NCBI RefSeq assembly: GCF_015546965.1
Contig: NZ_JADMUF010000005.1
Span: 90,570-154,569 of the forward strand
Origin: Collinsella aerofaciens
GTDB taxonomy: Bacteria > Actinomycetota > Coriobacteriia > Coriobacteriales > Coriobacteriaceae
Direction of reading: 5' to 3'
DNA: 64,000 nucleotides
Positions within the stretch are counted from its first letter, which is position 1, and the number at the start of each line of letters is the position of its first letter. The notes beneath the pieces are model-generated. The model saw only the letters and a program-made list of their open reading frames with translations, was not told the DNA's origin and did not search any database. Made by a program: the position numbers and the translations under genes. This document shows positions 54,356 to 61,471 of the stretch, piece by piece.

Positions 54356-54513
54356 CCACGAAATCGGCCCATCTACTACGTTTGACCCGATACCTCCGAC
54401 CATACCAGCGTTTTACGAAAAACCGCAGGCCATCTACCTGCGGTTTTCTTTTCTCGCTTTTCGCTGTGGTTGAGGGTGGCCGCCCAAACGTAGTAGATGG
54501 GCCCATTTCGTGG
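54356..54513. repeat. nested palindrome E3 (158 bp)
   Basis: 29-bp arms, one mismatch (54356-54384 with 54485-54513), same type as E2. Inner 11-bp perfect stem AAAACCGCAGG/CCTGCGGTTTT (54419-54429, 54437-54447). Confidence 0.8.
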
Positions 54514-54549
54514 CGGACGGGTCGCGCAGACGCCCTTGCAAGGCCAAAA

Positions 54550-54580
54550 TGGTCCGCTTTCCTCCGTCCCCGGGGGATCA
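54550..54580. repeat. 31-bp GATCC unit, copy 3
   Basis: Same unit with three changes, between E3 and E4. Confidence 0.65.
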
Positions 54581-54607
54581 GAGGCTGTTACTGATACGGT
54601 GCCATTT

Positions 54608-54761
54608 CAAAAATATGCCGGTTTACTACGATAAATACGAATTCCCCGACCACACTCGCTTTCTTTGCAAAATCGCAAGCCGTCTACCTGCGGTTTTGTT
54701 TTTACCAAATGCGGTGTGGTTGGAGATTGGCGATTCGTCGTAGTAAACCGGCATAGTTTTG
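54608..54761. repeat. nested palindrome E4 (154 bp)
   Basis: 24-bp arms, one mismatch (54608-54631 with 54738-54761), same TATGCCGG type and same total length as E1. Inner part has CTACCTGCGGTTTTGTTTTT. The 707-bp gap 54130-54836 holds only these elements and the hairpin at 54793. Confidence 0.8.
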
Positions 54762-54792
54762 TTCGCGGCGGCCTAACCGCGCGTCTACGCGC

Positions 54793-54826
54793 GGGGCCGG
54801 TGGGGTATTTTTGCCCCACCGGCCCC
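54793..54826 (-). terminator. hairpin at the end of the ech operon
   Basis: Perfect 13-bp stem GGGGCCGGTGGGG/CCCCACCGGCCCC (54793-54805, 54814-54826), ten bases beyond the echF stop. It has T's in the loop but no T-run after it on the minus strand, so termination or 3' protection are both possible. Confidence 0.65.
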
Positions 54827-54836
54827 TATTCCAGCG

Positions 54837-55178
54837 CTATTCCGGCTTGGTTTCTACCGTGGGAGTCTTGTCCGCCGCAACCGGGGTGCGGGCGGTGTCC
54901 ATACTCAGGCAGTGCTTGGGGCAGCTTTCGATGCATTCGCCACACACCACGCAGGCATACGGATCGATCGACCAGGTGCCGCCCTTGCGATCGACCGCCA
55001 GCGCACCCGCCGGGCAGCGACGCGCGCACATGCCGCAACAAATGCACACGTCCATATCGTTGACGATATGTCCGCGCAAGCGCTCGGGTGCCGCGAGCTT
55101 TTCCTGCGGATAGCACACCGTGACCGGCCGCTTGACCATAGAACCCAAGGCCGTCTTGGCAAATGTCAGCAAACTCAT
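54837..55178 (-). CDS. echF: Ech-type hydrogenase, ferredoxin subunit
   Basis: 113 residues with two [4Fe-4S] motifs: C45, C48, C51, C55 in CICCGMCARRC and C76, C79, C82, C86 in CVVCGECIESC. This is the NuoI-like subunit that takes electrons from ferredoxin. The N-terminus FAKTALGSMVKRPVTVCYP (6-24) is the usual membrane-facing helix. ATG 55178 lies seven bases after the echE stop; a longer frame to 55217 would overlap echE. Last gene of the operon. Confidence 0.9.
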   Translation of the reverse strand: MSLLTFAKTALGSMVKRPVTVCYPQEKLAAPERLRGHIVNDMDVCICCGMCARRCPAGALAVDRKGGTWSIDPYACVVCGECIESCPKHCLSMDTARTPVAADKTPTVETKPE

Positions 55179-55185
55179 GCCGCGC

Positions 55186-56274
55186 CTACCTTTCCGTGCA
55201 GCTAATGCAGGGGTCAATGGTCAGGATAATCATGGGCACGTTGGCAATGAGCACGCCCTGCAGCGCATGCGTCAGACCCGCCAGGTTTTGCGACGTCGGC
55301 GTGCGCACGCGGAAACGGTCCAGATTCTTGGTGCCGTTGCCGCGCACATAGTAATACGCCTCGCCACGCGGCTGTTCAATCACAACCTCGCCGCGCGCAC
55401 CGTCAGCCGGCGTGAGCTTGGTGCGTCCGCCGATACCGTCGTGCGGAATCTTGCCCACAAGCTCCCTAATGATGTCCATGGCCTGTGTGACCTCGGCGCA
55501 ACGCACCTGGCAGCGGGCATAGCAGTCGCCGTCGGTCACCACGATGGGCTCAAACGCGGCCAAGTCCGCATAGGCACCGTCGCCGAACATACGCACGTCG
55601 TAATCCACGCCCGAGGCGCGACCGAACGGCCCGACCATCGAAAGATCCAGCGCGTCCTTCTTGCTGATCACGCCCACGCCATGCAAGCGCTCGCCGCAGC
55701 TGGCATCATCTAAAAACGTATGCACCAGGGCCTCGTAGTCGGGGCGCATGGCATCGAGCGTCTGGACGATTCCCGCCAACTCGGAGTCCTCGATATCGTG
55801 CTTAAGGCCGCCGATCTCGTTGATCGACAGGATCACGCGCCCGCCGCAGGTGCTCTCAAAGATCTTGAGAATCTGCTCGCGCAGGGTCCACGAACGATAG
55901 AACAGCGCCTCAAAACCAAAGGCATCGGCGAGCAGGCCCAGCCACAGCAAATGCGAGTGGATACGCGACAACTCGTGCAAAATGGTGCGGATATACTGCA
56001 CGCGGCCAGGAACCTCGATGTCGAGCATACGCTCGCAAGCTGTGGCATAACCGCAGCTGTGGCCCACGGCGCAGATGCCGCAGATGCGCTCGGCGATGTA
56101 GCCAAACTGATGCATGTCGCGCTTTTCGGTGAGCTTCTCGAGCCCGCGGTGCACAAAACCGATCTGCGGAATTGCCTCGATAACGCGGTCGTCCTCGATC
56201 ACCAGGTCCAGGTGGAGTGGTTCGGGCAGCACCGGGTGCTGCGGGCCAAACGGAATAACGGAGCGATGTGCCAT
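55186..56274 (-). CDS. echE: Ech-type [NiFe] hydrogenase large subunit
   Basis: 362 residues, NuoD-like. Both pairs of Ni-binding cysteines are present: C65 and C68 in ERICGICAVGHSCGY, and C356 and C359 in DPCISCTER, which marks a true hydrogenase and not complex I. The protein ends three residues after the last ligand, so there is no long C-terminal peptide to be cut off, as in other EchE-like subunits that skip the endopeptidase step. Start ATG 56274. Maturation genes (hyp) are not in the window. Confidence 0.93.
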   Translation of the reverse strand: MAHRSVIPFGPQHPVLPEPLHLDLVIEDDRVIEAIPQIGFVHRGLEKLTEKRDMHQFGYIAERICGICAVGHSCGYATACERMLDIEVPGRVQYIRTILHELSRIHSHLLWLGLLADAFGFEALFYRSWTLREQILKIFESTCGGRVILSINEIGGLKHDIEDSELAGIVQTLDAMRPDYEALVHTFLDDASCGERLHGVGVISKKDALDLSMVGPFGRASGVDYDVRMFGDGAYADLAAFEPIVVTDGDCYARCQVRCAEVTQAMDIIRELVGKIPHDGIGGRTKLTPADGARGEVVIEQPRGEAYYYVRGNGTKNLDRFRVRTPTSQNLAGLTHALQGVLIANVPMIILTIDPCISCTER

Positions 56275-56279
56275 GGACC

Positions 56280-56996
56280 CTACGCCTCCTTTTTCTGCTT
56301 GTCGCGGGCGGCCTTGGCGGCAAGCGCCGCGCGGACCTTGGCCGCTTTCTCGGGATCCATGGCAGCGAGCTTTGCCTCCATCTCGGCAGCTTTAAGCGCA
56401 GCCTTGGCAGCGGCCTCGTCATGCTGGGCATCGGAGCCGGCAGCCGCAGCGGGCTGGGCAGTGGCAGCGCCCGCGGTGCCACTGCCATCTGCGGCGCCCT
56501 CCCCCGCAGTAGCCGCGGCGGCGGCCTTCTCGGCCGCGGCCTTGCACGCCTTGGCCTCGGCAGCAGCGCGGACCTTCATGGCCTTCTCGCGCGCGGCCTT
56601 CACCTCGGGCGTGATCACGCTCATGGGCTCGGCGGTCGAGACCTGGTAGAAAAAACCCTTAAAGTCGATCTGCATATCGGTGATGGCAAGGCCAAACAGG
56701 TCGTGCGCCTCGTTCTCAAACGGGAACACCGCCGGATAGTACGAGCTGATGGACGGAATCTCCTGGTACTGGTCGATGCCCTCAACCACCAGGTTCTCAA
56801 TCGCATAGCTGCCGTCCTGCGCAATATGCTCCTGAGCAGCACGAACGTTGATAAACGTATAGACCAAGCGATACGAGCCGTCGTCGACGTTGCGTTCAGC
56901 GTGCATTTGCACAAAGCGCGCGCCGACGCCCTTAAGCGCCTGGACATGCGACAGGAGCTCTTCGATCCCGACGGTGGTATAGATAGCCTTTTGCAT
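56280..56996 (-). CDS. echD: Ech-type hydrogenase NuoC-like subunit with Ala-rich tail
   Basis: Residues 1-130 match the 30-kDa NuoC family, with YPAVFPFENEAHDLFGLAI. Residues 130-238 are a low-complexity Ala/Lys/Glu tail (AAAEAKACKAAAEKAAAAAT) that echD proteins normally lack; it is probably helical or disordered. Its start codon overlaps the echC stop (TAATG). The tail may link to another protein or be a neutral expansion. Confidence 0.85.
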   Translation of the reverse strand: MQKAIYTTVGIEELLSHVQALKGVGARFVQMHAERNVDDGSYRLVYTFINVRAAQEHIAQDGSYAIENLVVEGIDQYQEIPSISSYYPAVFPFENEAHDLFGLAITDMQIDFKGFFYQVSTAEPMSVITPEVKAAREKAMKVRAAAEAKACKAAAEKAAAAATAGEGAADGSGTAGAATAQPAAAAGSDAQHDEAAAKAALKAAEMEAKLAAMDPEKAAKVRAALAAKAARDKQKKEA

Positions 56997-57550
56997 TACT
57001 CGGCCTCCTTTGCAGCGGCGGTCGCGTCGCCGGCCTCCGCAGCAGCCACAAACCCATCCTCGCCCAGCTCAACGCCACCGTCCCAGGTAGCGGCACCGCC
57101 CACGGTGAGCGGGTCGCCACCGGCGCGCATCACGGCCTCCTTCTGGTCCAGGATGCCGCACGCCTCCACGATGGCATCGATCACCGTCTCGGGGCGAATG
57201 GCGCACCCGGGCGCGTACACGTCCACGGGAATCGCGCGGTCCACGCCGCCGATCACGTTATAGGCATCGCGGAACACGCCGCCCGAACACGCGCAGATGC
57301 CGCACGCCACCACGCACTTGGGCTCGAGCATCTGGTTGTAGATCTGACGCACGACGGGCAGGTTCTGAGCATTGACCGAACCCGTCACCAAAAAGATATC
57401 CGCATGCTTGGGGTTGCCGGTATTGACCACGCCAAAGCGCTCCGCATCGAACAGCGGTGTGAGCGAGGCCAGCACCTCGATATCGCATCCGTTGCAGCTC
57501 GAGCCGTCGTAATGAATAACCCACGGCGAGCGCGACATTTTATGATCCAT
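56996..57550 (-). CDS. echC: Ech-type hydrogenase small subunit
   Basis: 184 residues, NuoB-like. The [4Fe-4S] ligands are C19 and C22 in SSCNGCDIE, one of C83/C86 in ACGICACSGG, and C116 in YAPGCAIRP. It holds the proximal cluster that passes electrons to the NiFe site. A 35-residue acidic C-terminal tail follows the fold. ATG 57550 follows AGGAGG; 12 bp after the fused membrane subunit. Confidence 0.92.
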   Translation of the reverse strand: MDHKMSRSPWVIHYDGSSCNGCDIEVLASLTPLFDAERFGVVNTGNPKHADIFLVTGSVNAQNLPVVRQIYNQMLEPKCVVACGICACSGGVFRDAYNVIGGVDRAIPVDVYAPGCAIRPETVIDAIVEACGILDQKEAVMRAGGDPLTVGGAATWDGGVELGEDGFVAAAEAGDATAAAKEAE

Positions 57551-57562
57551 GAATGCCGCCTC

Positions 57563-60445
57563 CTAAATAAACACGTCGACGAGGATGGGCATAAGGTTGA
57601 GCAGGCCAAACACCAGCGCCACGCCCCAGCCGAGCTTAAAGCAGCTGCGCCAGGTGCTGCGCGCGAAGGTGTTGTCGATCAGGACCTCGACAAAATACGT
57701 CGCGGCCATCACGACCAGGGCGACCACCCAGCTCACCGGGTTGTCCCAAACAAAGAACATGCCTACCCACATCAAAAACAGCACGGTCTCGCACCAGTGC
57801 ATAAGGGTCATCTTGGCCAGCGTGCCGCCGCTCATCTCGGTGGCGACGCCCTGGACGATCTCCTGATGCGCGTGATGCGAGTACGAAAGGTCAAACGGCG
57901 ACTTGCGCAGCTTGATGGTAAGCACCGCGAGCAACGCGAGGAAAATGGGTGCGCTGTACACGATGATGGGGACCGACTGCCCCGTCACGGCGATGGAATC
58001 GAAGCTGTCGGTGGCAAGGTACAGGCCCACGCTCATCAGCAGAACGGCGGGCTCGTAACTCATAACCTGCAGCAGCTCGCGGTCGGCGCCGACCTGCGCA
58101 AACGGGCTTTGCGTCGAGGCGGACGCCAGCACCACAAAGATCGCGGCGAGCGTCACCATAAAGGCGCACAGCAGTGTGTTGGAACCCGACACAAAGATGC
58201 CGCCGCCCACGACGGTAAAGATGAGCGCGCACGCCATGTAGGTATCATCCATGGTGTTTACGCTGGCAGGGGCTTTGCGCAGCAGCTTGGCAACGTCGTA
58301 GAAAGGCTGGAGCAGGCGCGGGCCCACGCGGCCCTGCATACGGGCCGAAAGTTTGCGGTCAACGCCGTCGATCAGGCCACCAACCAAAGGCGCCAGCAGG
58401 GCAAACGCCACGGTACCAACAAAAATACCCACGACGCCCGAGCCCTCGAAATACTTGCCGCGCAGCACCGAGGGCGCACTCATGGCAAGTCTCTCGGGCC
58501 CAATCCACGCGCAACACAGCAGCGCAAACAAGATAATGCTGCAGCACACGACGCTACCCGCGGGGCCAATACGCTTCTCGCCAAGGGCGTCCTCCGAGTA
58601 CCAATTGCGCTTTTCGGCCTTCACCTCGTGTCCCATCGAGCCGCGGAAATGGCGATATTTGTCGGTCCCCACGCCCGAAAGGTACACGTTTACGTGCGGT
58701 TTGTTGCTCACGCGGAATGAAGTCAGCAGCACCACGGCGATAAACGCCACGATAACCACCATCAGATACATGGCGTCCTTGCCAATAACGCACGGCACGC
58801 GGCCAAACACCATGGCCAAGTAAGGCGACACCAGACCGCTCGAGATAACCGGAAACGCCACGCAGCACAGAATCAACAGCGCGGCGATGGTGTTGAGCGC
58901 CATCCATTCGGTCTTATGGACATTGACCTCCACGTTTTGAGCCGTGGGGTCGACGCCCGAAAGCTTGGCAAGCCACTTGCCCCAGAAGAAGAACGTCGCG
59001 GCCGAGCCAAAGGCCAGCACCATGATCATGAGCACGTTGCCGGTCTGGGCAAACGCCACCAGGGCACCCCACTTGGACACGAGCATGCCAAACGGCGCCA
59101 CAAACATGCCCATGATGCCCAGCATCATCAGACGCGTTAGGTGCGGCATGCGGCTAAACATACCATCCATGTCCTCGATATCGCGGCTGCCGATATGATG
59201 CTCGGCCGTGCCCACGCACAGGAACAGCAGCGACTTGGCCACCGTGTGGAACAGGATCAGGAAGATGGCCGCCCATACGGCCTCGGGCGCGCCGACACCC
59301 AGGCAGGCACTGATGAGGCCCAAGTTGGAAATGGTGGAGTACGCGAGCACGCGTTTGGCGTTGCTCTGCGAGATGGCCATGAGGGCAGCGAACAAAAACG
59401 TGATGGCACCCACACTCGTGACCATAAAGCCGGTCACGGGATAGATGGCATAGAGCGGGCTCAGCTTGACCATCAGGAACACGCCGGCTTTGACCATGGT
59501 TGACGAGTGCAGCAGGGCGCTCGTGGGCGTGGGGGCAACCATGGCACCCAGCAGCCAAGTGTGGAACGGCATCTGTGCGGCCTTGGTGAGCGCGGCGAGC
59601 GACAGCAGAACGACCGGCATCACCAGCAGCGCGGACTGCGCGGTTCCGGCGCCGGAAAGCTCGATCATGCCCGAGATGGTCAGCGGCATGCCGTTAACGT
59701 GCAGATACATGAGTCCGGCCAAAAACGCGATGCCGCCCAGCATGTTGAGGATGATCTGGGTAAAGGCGTTCTTGATGGCCTCGGGCGTGCGCGTGTAGCC
59801 AATCATAAGGAACGAGCACACGGTGGTGATTTCCCAGCCGCAGAACAGCCACTCCAGGTTGTCGCTCGTCACGATGACGAACATGGCCGAGAGGAACAAG
59901 AACATAAGCGCCAGGAACTGCGGGCGACGGTCGGGCGCGGCCTGCCCACGCAGCGCGGCCTCGTGCTCATCGTGCGCTTGGAAGTCCTTCATGTAGCCCA
60001 GGGCATACACGCAGATTAGGCTGCCGACGATGCCGACGGCGAGGACCATGATCACGCTCATGTAGTCCAGGTAGAGCGGCGTTGCCGTGACGGCTTCGGC
60101 CGCGGGCAACGTCATGGCTGCAAAGGCGAGCGAGCCCACCAGCTGGACTATGCCGAGCACCATGGCGAGCGTGCTCTTAAATTTGCGCGCGTTGTACAGG
60201 ATGACGTCGCACAAGATCACGTCGATGGCGGAGATGATGATCGAGAGCGTAGACGAGGTGCCGGGGGCAACCTCAAAGCTCTGCGGACCCGTGCCAAAAA
60301 ACATGACGGCGACTACAACTGTCACCGCCATAATAATGCCGGAGCCTATGAGCCCCACCGCATCGCGGGCGCGGTCACCGCGCGCGAGCAGCATTCCCAG
60401 CGCCGGTACCAGCGGAAACAGGGTAAGGAAATACAGTAGCGTCAT
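57563..60445 (-). CDS. echAB: fused Ech membrane subunits (EchA antiporter-like plus EchB NuoH-like)
   Basis: 960 residues. Residues 1 to about 600 are a NuoL/M-like ion-pumping unit of fourteen or so helices, with SALLHSSTMVKAGVFLMVKL and NLEWLFCGWEITTVCSFLMI. A loop (600-640) links to a NuoH/EchB-like part, with RMQGRVGPRLLQPFYDVAKL (about 696-715) and SPFDLSYSHHAHQEI. In known ech operons these are two genes, echA and echB; here the frame is continuous with no stop or internal start signal that I could see. The fusion fixes a one-to-one pump and anchor. First gene of the operon. Confidence 0.9.
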   Translation of the reverse strand: MTLLYFLTLFPLVPALGMLLARGDRARDAVGLIGSGIIMAVTVVVAVMFFGTGPQSFEVAPGTSSTLSIIISAIDVILCDVILYNARKFKSTLAMVLGIVQLVGSLAFAAMTLPAAEAVTATPLYLDYMSVIMVLAVGIVGSLICVYALGYMKDFQAHDEHEAALRGQAAPDRRPQFLALMFLFLSAMFVIVTSDNLEWLFCGWEITTVCSFLMIGYTRTPEAIKNAFTQIILNMLGGIAFLAGLMYLHVNGMPLTISGMIELSGAGTAQSALLVMPVVLLSLAALTKAAQMPFHTWLLGAMVAPTPTSALLHSSTMVKAGVFLMVKLSPLYAIYPVTGFMVTSVGAITFLFAALMAISQSNAKRVLAYSTISNLGLISACLGVGAPEAVWAAIFLILFHTVAKSLLFLCVGTAEHHIGSRDIEDMDGMFSRMPHLTRLMMLGIMGMFVAPFGMLVSKWGALVAFAQTGNVLMIMVLAFGSAATFFFWGKWLAKLSGVDPTAQNVEVNVHKTEWMALNTIAALLILCCVAFPVISSGLVSPYLAMVFGRVPCVIGKDAMYLMVVIVAFIAVVLLTSFRVSNKPHVNVYLSGVGTDKYRHFRGSMGHEVKAEKRNWYSEDALGEKRIGPAGSVVCCSIILFALLCCAWIGPERLAMSAPSVLRGKYFEGSGVVGIFVGTVAFALLAPLVGGLIDGVDRKLSARMQGRVGPRLLQPFYDVAKLLRKAPASVNTMDDTYMACALIFTVVGGGIFVSGSNTLLCAFMVTLAAIFVVLASASTQSPFAQVGADRELLQVMSYEPAVLLMSVGLYLATDSFDSIAVTGQSVPIIVYSAPIFLALLAVLTIKLRKSPFDLSYSHHAHQEIVQGVATEMSGGTLAKMTLMHWCETVLFLMWVGMFFVWDNPVSWVVALVVMAATYFVEVLIDNTFARSTWRSCFKLGWGVALVFGLLNLMPILVDVFI

Positions 60446-60591
60446 ACCATCACTCCCCCATGCAAAAACGCTGCAATTGTTTAACGTTATAGCTCAATTG
60501 AGGAGCAGCGGCGGCAGGTTTTCGGTCAACTGGGGAGTTTTAGGCGTACGAGGCAAGGAGCCTGTCCGCATTGGAGTAGAGGGGCGGCAAG

Positions 60592-60614
60592 AAAAATGCG
60601 CCCCCGTGGGCGCA
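60592..60614 (-). terminator. terminator of the orphan HTH gene
   Basis: TGCGCCC/GGGCGCA stem (60597-60603, 60608-60614), four-base loop, and TTTTT on the minus strand (60596-60592). The rest of the gap 60446-60626 shows nothing clear. Confidence 0.75.
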
Positions 60615-60626
60615 CCATCCCGTTTG

Positions 60627-61031
60627 CTATTCCGCCTTTTTAACGCGCGGCTTGCGACCGCGCGGCTTATCGACCAGTGCGGACTCACCGCTCTCGCGGT
60701 ACTGACGGCACCAAGCCTTGACCGAAGACTCGCTGGGAATCTTGTGTTTGATCATGGCCTCGCGAACCGTTAAGCCGTTTTCCAAGCGGTCCTTGACCAC
60801 GGCGAGCTTAACTTCGTACGAATAGGTGTGATGATGCGAACCGGCGTTGAGAACGGCGTCGGCACCGCCCACAGCATACGCGCGGGCCCACTGACGAGCC
60901 GTGGCCTGGGGAATGCCAAGCTCCGCGGCGAGGGCGCGATGACCGACCCCCTCTTGGAGGATCTCGACGGCGCGCTGTCTAACCTCGGGCGCATGCGTGC
61001 GAGTCCTAGTTGCTTCCGACATACCTGCCAC
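60627..61031 (-). CDS. orphan helix-turn-helix protein, IS3 OrfA-like
   Basis: 134 residues with two helix-turn-helix motifs: APEVRQRAVEILQEGVGHRA with LAAELGIPQATARQWARAYA, and YSYEVKLAVVKDRLENGLTV with REAMIKHKIPSESSVKAWCR. The tail KPRGRKPRVKKAE is basic. This is the layout of the first ORF of IS3-family (IS150-like) transposons, but no OrfB, no inverted repeats and no partner frame are seen next to it, and it has its own terminator. It may be a domesticated regulator or a remnant. GTG 61031 has AAGG at good spacing; ATG 61022 is the alternative. Confidence 0.65.
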   Translation of the reverse strand: MAGMSEATRTRTHAPEVRQRAVEILQEGVGHRALAAELGIPQATARQWARAYAVGGADAVLNAGSHHHTYSYEVKLAVVKDRLENGLTVREAMIKHKIPSESSVKAWCRQYRESGESALVDKPRGRKPRVKKAE

Positions 61032-61360
61032 TTCTTAGCCTTAACCGTTAATCTGCTTTCTTACGTGCAAGTTAGATAGTAACATTTTACTGTTTGCTCA
61101 AAGCAGTTAATTAAAGTAGACGCGGCGTTATCTGGGCATTTGGCACCAAATTACGACATTTCTTTATCGATTATTTACGCTGGTAGCTGACTCGCAGCTA
61201 ATCGTCATTCGCTTGTCAACAAAATTGGCATCTCTTTACATCCTTTGGTATAGAGGATATAGTTATTAACCCCTCCCCCAATAATTTTGAGTGATCTGCA
61301 AGGCAGTAGACGTCCTCACTCCTCATGATTACCGCGCATTGCCATCCACCGGAGCAAAAC

Positions 61361-61396
61361 AAAAAGGGCGGGACCTGCTGCGCTTGCAGGCCCCGC
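61361..61396 (-). terminator. terminator of the flavin oxidoreductase gene
   Basis: GCGGGACCTGC/GCAGGCCCCGC stem with one G-U pair (61368-61378, 61386-61396), then TTTTTG on the minus strand. The rest of 61032-61471 is AT-rich spacer with promoter-like TACTAT on the minus strand (61081-61076) for the orphan HTH gene; I see no other gene in it. Confidence 0.7.
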
Positions 61397-61471
61397 ACCG
61401 ATTGACACCCGACGGGACACAGCCGGGCGAGACGGATCCGTGCTACCGTCCCGCCTGGCCGCGATGTTCAA

